A DNA stretch of 6,586 nucleotides from Magnetospira sp. (GCA_028277325.1 JANQGL010000272.1:1-6586), one strand, 5' to 3'; positions 1 to 5,997 are shown, numbered from the stretch's first letter. The notes: a model not told the origin generated them from the sequence alone. Translations and numbers: made by a program.

Positions 1-153
1 CCGGGAACCCGGCCTCGTGCGCCCGCTGCCCCGCCTGTTCCACGTCGCGCGCCGAGAGGGTGCTCGACGCCTACGGGATCGCCGTGGTGCGCACCCTCTC
101 GGCGCGCGACGTGGAACAGGCGGTGCAGCGGGCGCACGAGGCCGGGTTCCCGG
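1..153. repeat. 63-bp inverted repeat at the window's left end (probable chimeric/snap-back contig end)
   Basis: Bases 1-63 are the reverse complement of bases 91-153 with a single mismatch (C30 opposite T124). The 27 bases between them (64-90) are unique. The right arm sits inside a normal ATP-grasp coding sequence (the conserved stretch ending in GFPV), so it is the native copy and the left arm is the misplaced one. The pattern, a long near-identical inversion with a short loop exactly at a sequence end, is typical of template switching during amplification or of a fold-back assembly error. A real genomic inverted duplication is possible but less likely, because the inversion replaces the upstream coding part of a conserved gene. 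The repeat itself is read directly from the sequence; its origin is inference. Confidence 0.93.
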
Positions 154-1241
154 TCGCCCTGAAAATCCTGTCGCCGGACATTCTCCACAAATCGGACGTC
201 TCGGGGGTCGCCCTGGGCCTGGAAAGCGCCGCCGCGGTACGGGCGGCCGGCCATCGGATGCTGGACGAGATCGCCGCACTGCGCCCGGACGCCCGAATCG
301 ACGGATTCAGCGTCCAACGGATGGCCCACCGCCCGACCGCCCGCGAACTCATCGTCGGCCTGACCACGGACCCGATCTTCGGCCCGGTGCTCCTGTTCGG
401 GGAAGGCGGCACCGCGGTCGAGGTGATCGCCGACCGCGCCATCGCGCTGCCGCCGCTCAACATGAACCTGGCCCGCGACCTGATCTCGCGGACCCGCATC
501 GCCCGCCTGCTGAAGGGCTACCGGGACCGCCCGGGCGTCGACATGGACGCCCTGTGCCTGGCCCTGCTGCGGGTGTCGCAGATCGTCATCGACCTTCCGG
601 AGGTCGTCGAGCTGGACATCAACCCGCTGCTGGCCGACGGTCAGGGCGTCCTCGCGCTGGACAGCCTGATCCGCTGCGTGCCGGCTGACCAGCTGACCGA
701 GCAGCGGCTGGCGATCCGCCCCTATCCGAAAGACCTGGAAGAAGTCTTCGCCCTGCGTTCGGGGCGCGAGGTCCTGCTGCGGCCGATCCTGCCGGAGGAC
801 GAACCGGAACACCACGAGTTCATCGCCCGGCTGTCGCCGGAGGACATCCGATTCCGGTTCTTCGGCCAGGTGGACAGCCTGCCGCACACCCAGATGGCCC
901 GCCTGACGCAGATCGACTACGACCGCGAGATGGCCTTCATCGCCACCGCCGAGCGCCCGGAGGGCGGTCGCGAAACCCTGGGCGTGGTCCGCACGGTGAC
1001 CGACCCGGACAACGAGAAGGCGGAATTCGCGATCGTCATCCGGTCCGATCTCAAGGGGCAGCGCCTGGGCTGGAAACTGCTCGACAAGATGATCCGCTAT
1101 TGCCGGTCGCGCGGCACCCGGGAAATCGTCGGCCAGGTGATGCTGGAAAACAAGCGCATGCTCGGCCTGACCGACCGCATGGGGTTCAAGCGCCACAACA
1201 TCCCGGCCGAGGGAGTCGCGGAACTCACCATGCCGCTTTGA
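60..1241 (+). CDS. Pat-like acyl-CoA synthetase (NDP-forming)/GNAT acetyltransferase fusion, C-terminal part only
   Basis: The open frame gives 393 residues. Residues 1-215 match the ATP-grasp half of NDP-forming acyl-CoA synthetases: start-like LDAYGI, Lys35 in ALKILSP, HKSD at 43-46, the glycine-rich DPIFGPVLLFGEGGTAVEV (104-122) and ELDINPL (184-190), whose Asp and Asn normally bind Mg-ATP. Residues about 237-393 form a GNAT domain with the acetyl-CoA loop near 330-338. This order is that of Pat-type protein lysine acetyltransferases of about 900 residues, such as the Salmonella enzyme that acetylates acetyl-CoA synthetase. Their CoA-binding and ligase domains, roughly the first 490 residues, are missing here because the sequence before about base 64 is an inverted copy of the gene itself. 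The GTG at 60 is therefore probably not a true start. Whether the ligase half is catalytic cannot be judged without the N-terminal part. In the acetyl-CoA loop, Arg335 stands where relatives usually have Gly (DLKGxGLG). Targets are unknown. Confidence 0.88.
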   Translation: MLDAYGIAVVRTLSARDVEQAVQRAHEAGFPVALKILSPDILHKSDVSGVALGLESAAAVRAAGHRMLDEIAALRPDARIDGFSVQRMAHRPTARELIVGLTTDPIFGPVLLFGEGGTAVEVIADRAIALPPLNMNLARDLISRTRIARLLKGYRDRPGVDMDALCLALLRVSQIVIDLPEVVELDINPLLADGQGVLALDSLIRCVPADQLTEQRLAIRPYPKDLEEVFALRSGREVLLRPILPEDEPEHHEFIARLSPEDIRFRFFGQVDSLPHTQMARLTQIDYDREMAFIATAERPEGGRETLGVVRTVTDPDNEKAEFAIVIRSDLKGQRLGWKLLDKMIRYCRSRGTREIVGQVMLENKRMLGLTDRMGFKRHNIPAEGVAELTMPL

Positions 1242-1267
1242 CTCGAGGGTGTACCGGAGTCTTTTTT
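1240..1267 (+). terminator. possible intrinsic terminator after the Pat-like gene
   Basis: GACTC (1240-1244) and GAGTC (1257-1261) can pair, with a further GG/CC pair inside (1247-1248 with 1254-1255), and six T follow at 1262-1267. The stem is short and has an internal loop, and it overlaps the stop codon. The T run is striking in such GC-rich DNA. A weak Rho-independent terminator is a reasonable reading but not a firm one. Confidence 0.4.
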
Positions 1268-1306
1268 GCGGGACCGGGTGTTGCCATCGCGCAACATGGG
1301 GAATGG

Positions 1307-1371
1307 CTCGCGAACCCCCATGCCGAACGACGCAACAGGCGGATTTTAAAGGGGTTTTCTCCGTTCGCGAG
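1307..1371. repeat. 9-bp inverted repeat in the spacer before the TolC-like gene
   Basis: CTCGCGAAC (1307-1315) is the exact reverse complement of GTTCGCGAG (1363-1371), with 47 bases between. A GGTGGG and five T (1378-1382) follow the right arm. It could form a long-looped stem acting as a terminator, or be two regulator half-sites. Both arms contain the self-complementary TCGCGA, so the two sites can also be read as copies of a small palindrome. The spacer otherwise shows no coding signal; a 17-codon frame at 1296-1349 lacks a ribosome binding site. Confidence 0.45.
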
Positions 1372-1387
1372 GGTGGGTTTTTGAACT

Positions 1388-1405
1388 ATTGAAATTTCAT
1401 TCAAT
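1388..1405. promoter_or_regulatory. AT-rich interrupted palindrome, possible operator of the TolC-like gene
   Basis: ATTGAA (1388-1393) and TTCAAT (1400-1405) are reverse complements with six bases between. TGAAATTTCA (1390-1399), overlapping the left arm, is itself a perfect 10-base palindrome. This is one of the most AT-rich spots in the window and lies about 60-75 bases before the inferred transcription start of the TolC-like gene. Binding by a dimeric regulator is inferred from symmetry and position only. Confidence 0.35.
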
Positions 1406-1427
1406 TGCGTGAACGACACATTTGGTT

Positions 1428-1456
1428 TTGACCCGCGGAGGCGTGGTGATTAGATT
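1428..1456 (+). promoter_or_regulatory. sigma70-like promoter of the TolC-like gene
   Basis: TTGACC (1428-1433, five of six consensus bases) is followed after exactly 17 bases by TAGATT (1451-1456, four of six). Transcription would begin near 1463, leaving a leader of about 37 bases with a good ribosome binding site at 1489-1493. If right, this excludes the upstream GTG start candidates at 1443 and 1446, which would lie inside the promoter. Confidence 0.45.
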
Positions 1457-1488
1457 GAATAACCGGGCGACGGCTGGTTTGGGCAAGC

Positions 1489-1493
1489 GGAGG
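1489..1493 (+). promoter_or_regulatory. ribosome binding site that sets the TolC-like start at TTG 1500
   Basis: GGAGG lies six bases before TTG at 1500, an ideal distance. The nearest ATG (1512) is 18 bases away and has only AGGA at a too-short spacing of two bases. Codons between 1446 and 1500 carry many A/T third bases (AGA, AAT, GCT, GGT, GTT), unlike the gene body, so that stretch looks untranslated. Confidence 0.55.
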
Positions 1494-1499
1494 GCTGTT

Positions 1500-2918
1500 T
1501 TGATTAGGAAAATGCGCCGCAAATGGGTCGGCATGTCGGCTGTGACGTGCCTGCTCGCGTCCACGTCGGCGGTGTCCGCCGCGCCGTTGAACGACGAGCT
1601 TCGCGACCTGCTCGGTTCCCACCCGCAGATCGAAAGCGCCAAGAAGTCCGTTCGGTCGGCGCAGGAGGCGGTCAACGAGTCCCGGGCCGCCTACTTCCCC
1701 ACCGTCGCCCTGAGCGGCGCCTACGGTTTCGAGCACATCTCCAACCCGGCCCGCCGGTCGGGCGGCGACGACTGGGACCTGCCGCGCCAGGAAGCCGGCC
1801 TCAGCGTCACCCAGACGCTGTTCGATGCCGCCCGCGCGCCCGCCGTGCGGTCGTCGCGGTTTTCCGAGCTGTCGTCCGAGATCCAGCTCGAGAACACCAC
1901 CCAGCAGCTGATGCTGGAGGCGGTGCGCGCCTATACGGACGTGCTCAAGCTGGCCCGGCTGGTCGACATCGCCACCTCCAACGTGGCGACGATCCAGCAG
2001 CAGGCCGACCTGGAGGACGAGCGGGTGCAGCGCGGGTCGGGCATCTCGCTCGACGTGCTGCGCGCCAAGTCGCGCCTGAAGGACGCCCGGCGGCGGCTGG
2101 TCGAGTTCCAGCGCCTGCGCGACGAGGCGACCGCGAAATACGCGCAGATCTTCGGCCACGAACCGATCCTGTCGGAGATGCAGGATCCGGAGCCGCCGCT
2201 GCACCTGCTGCCGCCGACCATCGGAGAGGCGATCGCCGTGGCGCGGATCGAGAACCCGTCGATCCTCACCGGCAACACCGACATCGAGATCGCCGACGAG
2301 GCCCGCGCCGCGACCCGCGCCGAGTACCTGCCGACCCTCAGCGTGGTCGGCGCCATGAACTACGAGGACGACCTCAACCTGATCCAGGGAATCCGCCGCG
2401 ACTGGTCGGTGGTCCTGCAGGCCGACTGGGAGATCTTCAACGGTTTCGCGACCCAGGCGCGGATCGCCCAGGCGGCGGCCGACTACGGCGCGGCGAAGGA
2501 CAACCTGGCGTTCACCGGCCGGCGGGTCGAGGAACTGATCAAGATCGCCTGGACCGAACTGGAAACCGCCCGCGAACGCCTGGAAATCCTCGAAAACGCC
2601 GTGGTGATCGCGCAGGAGGTGTTCGATTCGACCCAGCAACTGCGCGAGTCGGGCAAGGAAACCGTGCTCAACGTGCTGGACGCCGAACGCGACGTCTACC
2701 TGGCCCAGTTGGAGCGGGTGCTGGCCTACTACGACACCAAGGTGGCGGTCTACAAGCTGGTGTTCGGGATGGGGCGCCTGACCATCGACAACCTGGAAAC
2801 GATGGCCGACGCGCGGCCGACGGCCACCCCGGCGGCGGCCGGGTCAGCCGGCGCCGGGACCTCCCTCGACTACATGGCCATCGCGGGCGGCATGACCCGC
2901 GAGACGACCGGCGAGTAA
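1500..2918 (+). CDS. TolC-family outer membrane efflux/type I secretion protein
   Basis: From TTG 1500 the protein has 472 residues, the usual TolC length. TolC-type proteins form trimeric outer membrane channels with a long periplasmic alpha-barrel that complete efflux pumps or type I secretion systems. A Sec signal peptide covers about residues 1-27: basic start (RKMRRK), a short hydrophobic stretch and a cleavage site in AVSA. Two OEP repeats follow, about 40-219 and 244-425. Each has a beta-strand segment (AAYFPTVALSGAYGFEH; AEYLPTLSVVGAMNYE) and long helices rich in Ala, Gln, Glu and Arg. The stretch LRESGKETVLNVLDAERD (381-398) resembles the helix typical of type I secretion members. 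The tail after 434 is Ala/Gly/Thr-rich and probably disordered. No ABC transporter, membrane-fusion protein or RND pump gene is next to it, so the partner and cargo are unknown. ATG 1512 is the alternative start; it shortens only the signal peptide's front. Confidence 0.88.
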   Translation: MIRKMRRKWVGMSAVTCLLASTSAVSAAPLNDELRDLLGSHPQIESAKKSVRSAQEAVNESRAAYFPTVALSGAYGFEHISNPARRSGGDDWDLPRQEAGLSVTQTLFDAARAPAVRSSRFSELSSEIQLENTTQQLMLEAVRAYTDVLKLARLVDIATSNVATIQQQADLEDERVQRGSGISLDVLRAKSRLKDARRRLVEFQRLRDEATAKYAQIFGHEPILSEMQDPEPPLHLLPPTIGEAIAVARIENPSILTGNTDIEIADEARAATRAEYLPTLSVVGAMNYEDDLNLIQGIRRDWSVVLQADWEIFNGFATQARIAQAAADYGAAKDNLAFTGRRVEELIKIAWTELETARERLEILENAVVIAQEVFDSTQQLRESGKETVLNVLDAERDVYLAQLERVLAYYDTKVAVYKLVFGMGRLTIDNLETMADARPTATPAAAGSAGAGTSLDYMAIAGGMTRETTGE

Positions 2919-2982
2919 GCCGCGGAGGATTCGCCGCCGGCGCCGGGCCGGACGACGGACACGCCGTATCTCGGACATGCGA

Positions 2983-3007
2983 CGTTCCGGAACGCGCCTC
3001 GGGCGCG
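2983..3007. terminator. convergent spacer palindromes, possible two-way transcription end
   Basis: Between the TolC-like gene and accC, which converge, CGTTCCGGAACG (2983-2994) is a perfect 12-base palindrome. CGCGCC (2993-2998) pairs with GGCGCG (3002-3007) over a 3-base loop. CCGGCGCCGG (2937-2946) is a further palindrome in the same spacer. None has a T run on either strand, so a standard Rho-independent terminator is not shown. A hairpin that stops or protects the 3' ends of both mRNAs is inferred from position. Confidence 0.35.
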
Positions 3008-3008
3008 G

Positions 3009-4349
3009 CTATTTCATGCCCACGAATTTTTCCAGCCAGTGGATGTCGTAGTCGCCGTTCACGAAGTCGGGGTTGGCGACCAGTCGCTGGTGCAGGGGGA
3101 TCGTCGACTTGATCCCGTCGATCACGTACTCCTCCAGGCAGCGGCGCAGGCGCATCAGGCATTCGTTGCGGTTGGCGCCGTGCACGATCAGCTTGCCGAT
3201 CATGGAGTCGTAGTAGGGCGGGATGGTGTAGCCGGAATAGATCGCCGAATCGACCCGCACCCCGAGGCCGCCCGGCGGGTGGTAGTCGCCGACCCGGCCG
3301 GGCGACGGCAGGAAGGTGTCCGGGTCCTCGGCGTTGATCCGGCACTCGATGGCATGGCCCGAGAAGCGCAGGTTCTCCTGGGTGTAGCCGAGCGGCGCCC
3401 CGGAGGCCACGCGCACCATCTCGCGCACCAGGTCGAGGCCGCAGATCATCTCGGTCACCGGATGCTCCACCTGCAGGCGGGTGTTCATCTCGATGAAGTA
3501 GAACCCGCCGTTCTCGTACAGGAACTCGATGGTGCCGACGCTGCGGTAGCCGAGCTTGCGGATCGCGTCGGCGGCGATCTTGCCGATCTCCGCCCGCTGG
3601 CTCCAGTTGAGGGCCGGCGACGGGGCCTCCTCCAGCACCTTCTGATGGCGGCGCTGCAGGGAGCAGTCGCGCTCGCCCAGGTGGACCACGTTGCCGTGCA
3701 GGTCGGCCAGGATCTGGATTTCGATGTGGCGCGGCCGCTTGAGGTACTTCTCGATGTAGACTTCCTCGTTGCCGAACGCGGCCAGCGCCTCGGTCCGCGC
3801 CAACTGCCAGGCCTCCTTGAGACCGGCCTCGGTCTCCGCCACCTTCATGCCGCGCCCGCCACCGCCGGCCGCCGCCTTGATGAGAACCGGAAAGCCGATG
3901 TCGCGGGCCACCCGCAGGGCCTCGCCGGTGTCCTGCACCGCGCCGTCGGACCCCGGCACCACCGGGATGCCGGTTTCCACCGCCGCCCGCTTGGCGGCGA
4001 TCTTGTCGCCCATCATGCGGATGTGGTCGGGCGACGGGCCGATGAAGGTGAACCCGTGTTCCTCCACCATCGACGCGAAGTCGGCGTTCTCGGACAGGAA
4101 CCCGTAGCCCGGATGGATGGCGTCGGCGCCGGTGATGGTGGCGGCCGACAGGATGGCCGGGATGTTGAGGTAGGACTCGCGGGCCTGGGCCGGGCCGACG
4201 CAGACCGCCTCGTCGGCCAGGCGCACGTGCATCGCGTCGGAATCCGCCGTCGAGTGGATGGCGACGGTGCGGATTCCCATTTCCTTGCAAGCGCGATGGA
4301 TTCGGAGCGCGATTTCGCCGCGGTTGGCGACCAGGACCTTTTCGAACAT
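3009..4349 (-). CDS. accC: acetyl-CoA carboxylase, biotin carboxylase subunit
   Basis: AccC carboxylates the biotin on AccB using ATP and bicarbonate, the first half of making malonyl-CoA for fatty acid synthesis in the cytoplasm. The 446 residues match the E. coli length (449). The N-terminal fold starts with KVLVANRGEIALRI. The ATP-grasp domain has Lys116 (GDK), Lys158, the glycine loop GGGGRG (162-167), His208, Lys237 in HQK, Glu275 and Glu287. EMNTRLQVEHPVTE (287-300) contains Arg291 and Glu295, and Arg337 lies in CRINAEDP. These correspond to known catalytic and nucleotide-binding residues of the E. coli enzyme, shifted by about one position after the first. No biotin-carrier or carboxyltransferase domain is fused, so this is the separate-subunit type rather than a propionyl-CoA or pyruvate carboxylase chain; directly preceding accB supports this. 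The start lies 18 bases after the accB stop, with a GAGG 12 bases before the ATG. Confidence 0.97.
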   Translation of the reverse strand: MFEKVLVANRGEIALRIHRACKEMGIRTVAIHSTADSDAMHVRLADEAVCVGPAQARESYLNIPAILSAATITGADAIHPGYGFLSENADFASMVEEHGFTFIGPSPDHIRMMGDKIAAKRAAVETGIPVVPGSDGAVQDTGEALRVARDIGFPVLIKAAAGGGGRGMKVAETEAGLKEAWQLARTEALAAFGNEEVYIEKYLKRPRHIEIQILADLHGNVVHLGERDCSLQRRHQKVLEEAPSPALNWSQRAEIGKIAADAIRKLGYRSVGTIEFLYENGGFYFIEMNTRLQVEHPVTEMICGLDLVREMVRVASGAPLGYTQENLRFSGHAIECRINAEDPDTFLPSPGRVGDYHPPGGLGVRVDSAIYSGYTIPPYYDSMIGKLIVHGANRNECLMRLRRCLEEYVIDGIKSTIPLHQRLVANPDFVNGDYDIHWLEKFVGMK

Positions 4350-4367
4350 CAGCGCCGTACGCCTCGA

Positions 4368-4826
4368 TTACTCGATGATCATCAGGGGTTCGTTGAACTC
4401 CACCGGCGAACCGTTGGCGACCAGGACGCGGGTGACCCGGCCGGCGCGCGGCGCGGCAATGGGGTTGAACACCTTCATCGCCTCGATCAGAACCAGGGTC
4501 TGGCCCTCGTTGACCTGATCGCCGACCCGCACGTAGGGGTCGGCGCCCGGCTCGGGCGAGGTGTAGACGACACCGACCATCGGCGAACGCACCGTGCCGG
4601 GATGGTCGATCGTTTCCTCGACGCTTCCCGGCGCGGCGGGCGCGGCGGGCGCGGCGGCGGCCGGCATCATCAGGGGCGCGGCGGCCATCGGTGCCACCTG
4701 GCGGGCGACCCGGACCTTGATGTCGCGGACGCCGTATTCGATCTCCGTCAATCCGGTTTCATCGAGCAGCCCGGCGAGGGTTCGGATGAGGTCGGCGTCG
4801 ATATCGGTGCGGTCGTCTTCGCTCAT
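4368..4826 (-). CDS. accB: acetyl-CoA carboxylase, biotin carboxyl carrier protein
   Basis: AccB carries the covalently bound biotin between biotin carboxylase and carboxyltransferase. Of its 152 residues, about 10-42 form the N-terminal helical/strand region, about 43-67 an Ala/Pro/Met-rich flexible linker, and about 76-152 the biotinyl domain. EAMKV (115-119) contains Lys118, the residue that biotin ligase modifies, and the following NPIAAP is typical of the family. The segment YTSPEPGADPYVRVGD (88-103) is the thumb-like insertion seen in true AccB proteins and absent from many other biotinyl domains. The ATG overlaps the aroQ stop by four bases (ATGA), which suggests translational coupling, and accC follows 18 bases later. 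Nothing looks truncated. Confidence 0.97.
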   Translation of the reverse strand: MSEDDRTDIDADLIRTLAGLLDETGLTEIEYGVRDIKVRVARQVAPMAAAPLMMPAAAAPAAPAAPGSVEETIDHPGTVRSPMVGVVYTSPEPGADPYVRVGDQVNEGQTLVLIEAMKVFNPIAAPRAGRVTRVLVANGSPVEFNEPLMIIE

Positions 4827-5287
4827 GGTGCGGACTGGGACTCCGTGGTCTGTGCCTGGGCATGGCGGCGTGCGAGGGCATCCAGGGCCAACTCGTACCC
4901 ATGGACGCCGAAGCCGGAGATCACGCCCCAGGCGGCCTGCGATACATAGGAACGATGGCGAAACGGCTCACGGCGATGGATATTCGAGATGTGAACCTCC
5001 ACCGCCGGCAGGCCCACCGCCAGCAGGGCATCCATGATGGCGATCGAGGTATGGCTGAACGCGGCGGGATTGATGACGATCGCGTCGAAGGTCGCCGAGG
5101 CCTGCTGGATCCAGGTGATCAGCTTGGCTTCGTCGTTGCTCTGCCGGCAGGTCACCTCGAGGCCGAGGTCGCGCCCGCGGGCGGTGCACCGGTCTTCCAC
5201 GTCGGCCAGGGTCTGCGGCCCGTAGACCTCCGGCTGCCGGGTCCCCAGCATGTTCAGATTGGGACCGTTGAGGACAAGAACCCGCAT
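4823..5287 (-). CDS. aroQ: type II 3-dehydroquinate dehydratase
   Basis: AroQ removes water from 3-dehydroquinate to give 3-dehydroshikimate, the third step of the shikimate pathway. The 154 residues have the family length and signature LNGPNLNMLGTRQPEVYG, with Arg17 and the catalytic Tyr22. Asn73 and His79 lie in INPAAFSHTS, His99 in VEVHISN, and Arg106 and Arg110 in HRREPFRHRSY. All known active-site positions of the type II enzyme are therefore present. QSNDEAKL (49-56) differs from the common QSNHEG form, but from memory related substitutions occur in working enzymes such as that of Mycobacterium tuberculosis. It is first in the aroQ-accB-accC operon, an order common in proteobacteria. 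Its stop overlaps the accB start in ATGA. A GGGGA lies six bases before the ATG. Confidence 0.97.
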   Translation of the reverse strand: MRVLVLNGPNLNMLGTRQPEVYGPQTLADVEDRCTARGRDLGLEVTCRQSNDEAKLITWIQQASATFDAIVINPAAFSHTSIAIMDALLAVGLPAVEVHISNIHRREPFRHRSYVSQAAWGVISGFGVHGYELALDALARRHAQAQTTESQSAP

Positions 5288-5317
5288 CGATTTCCCCGAC
5301 TCACCATGTCAGGGAGG

Positions 5318-5345
5318 GTTATAGCACGGGCCGGAGTCGGCGCAA
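5318..5345 (-). promoter_or_regulatory. sigma70-like promoter of aroQ-accB-accC
   Basis: On the minus strand TATAAC (5323-5318, five of six consensus bases) is preceded, after 16 bases, by TTGCGC (5345-5340, three of six). Transcription would start near 5311, giving a leader of about 24 bases to the aroQ ATG. The -10 is convincing; the -35 is weak and overlaps a GTTGCG repeat, which would suit an activator-assisted promoter. Confidence 0.5.
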
Positions 5346-5363
5346 CGCGCAACTTTCCGCAAC
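5341..5363. repeat. three GTTGCG (CGCAAC) hexamers at the aroQ-accBC promoter
   Basis: CGCAAC occurs on the plus strand at 5341-5346, 5348-5353 and 5358-5363. On the minus strand these are GTTGCG copies with starts 7 and 10 bases apart. The nearest copy covers the -35 region. The cluster could be binding sites for a regulator of the fatty-acid/shikimate operon. The motif also appears elsewhere (for example 1290, 1331 and 5669), so only the clustering is notable. Confidence 0.5.
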
Positions 5364-5392
5364 CCGGGCCGGCGGACCGCGGCGTGGCGGCG

Positions 5393-5932
5393 TCAACGCT
5401 TGTCGAGCAGGCCTTCCAGCCAGGCCAGGCGCTGTTCGTGCTGCTCGATCTCGTGATCGAGCCACGACGACAGGAAGCCGGAGTCGTCGGCGTGGTGGCC
5501 GCGCAGGTCTTCCAGGCGGGCCAGTTCGGTTTCGCAAACTTCGCACAGCATCTCGATCTGATCGCGCCGGTCGGCGTCGTCCAGCAGATCCATGAACCGA
5601 AACTTTAGCGCCGTGATCAGGTTATTGAGCTCGTTGGTCCCGGACCGCAGGTTGGCGGTGAGCAGGATCCGCAACTCGTCGCGTCCCTTGTCGGTGACCG
5701 CCAGGGTGGCGTTGTCCTCCAGGCCCTGTCCATCGAGCGCCTCGACCAGCCCTTCGTACTTCAGAAGCTCGATCGACGACCCCATGAGGTCGAGCGACGG
5801 GCCGGTGATGCGGCTGATGAAGTGGCGGGTCGCGGTGGCCAAGGCGGCATAGGACAACGGACCCTGGGCGAGGGTCCCGAGCGCGCACAGGCGCGTCGCC
5901 TCCTTCGGGGTCAACGTGTTGTCGGCGTACAT
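5393..5932 (-). CDS. PadR-like winged-helix transcriptional regulator
   Basis: The protein has 179 residues. Residues about 8-90 read as a winged helix: helices around TPKEATRLCALGTLAQG and YAALATATRHF, a probable recognition region near GPSLDLMGSSIELLKYEGLVEAL (44-66), and a wing ending in ATLAVTDKGRDEL (75-87). The LLKYEGLV...LAVTDKGR pattern is shared by PadR and related regulators. Residues about 97-179 are helical and charged (ELNNLITALKFRFMDLLDD, CETELARLEDLR, DHEIEQHEQRLAWLEGLL) and fit the C-terminal dimerization helices of PadR proteins. Cys130 and Cys133 form the only close cysteine pair. It probably acts as a DNA-binding dimer in the cytoplasm; its ligand and targets are unknown. 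It lies upstream of aroQ on the same strand with 105 bases and a promoter between them, so it is likely a separate unit. An AGAGG lies nine bases before the ATG. Confidence 0.65.
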   Translation of the reverse strand: MYADNTLTPKEATRLCALGTLAQGPLSYAALATATRHFISRITGPSLDLMGSSIELLKYEGLVEALDGQGLEDNATLAVTDKGRDELRILLTANLRSGTNELNNLITALKFRFMDLLDDADRRDQIEMLCEVCETELARLEDLRGHHADDSGFLSSWLDHEIEQHEQRLAWLEGLLDKR

Positions 5933-5968
5933 CGCGATCGGCCTCTTACCTGCAAAGCACTCGCATCC

Positions 5969-5997
5969 ATTCTACCAACTGGCCGCATGCCGGTCCA
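5969..5997 (-). promoter_or_regulatory. sigma70-like promoter of the PadR-like gene
   Basis: On the minus strand TGGACC (5997-5992, four of six consensus bases) is followed after 17 bases by TAGAAT (5974-5969, five of six). Transcription would begin near 5962, giving a leader of about 30 bases. One arm of an inverted repeat (5978-5984) lies within the -10/-35 spacer, where a bound repressor would block polymerase. Confidence 0.45.

Noticed and set aside
1296..1349. 17-codon frame in the spacer before the TolC-like gene, considered as a leader peptide
   Set aside because: It has no ribosome binding site, lies upstream of the inferred promoter and shows no regulatory codon run.
1443..1448. GTG start candidates for the TolC-like gene with GGAGG at 1437-1441
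   Set aside because: They would lie inside a good promoter, sit too close to the GGAGG, give an unusually long basic N-terminus, and use codons unlike the rest of the gene.
1401..2639. Long open frame on the minus strand opposite the TolC-like gene
   Set aside because: Its Arg/Gly/Leu/Asp-rich low-complexity protein is the usual shadow of a GC-rich gene; the plus-strand product has a signal peptide and clear TolC-family features.
2668..4290. A second minus-strand frame overlapping accC in another phase
   Set aside because: Its product is Arg/Pro/Gly-rich low complexity and it conflicts with the accC reading frame.
3039..4949. A 636-residue open frame on the plus strand across accC and accB
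   Set aside because: It lies opposite two unmistakable genes and is rich in Val, Gly, Arg, Asp and His with no recognisable domain, as expected for an antisense frame in high-GC DNA.
5128..5149. AroQ QSNDEAKL in place of QSNHEG, considered as an inactivating change
   Set aside because: All catalytic residues are present, and from memory active type II enzymes vary at this site; it is not a sign of decay.
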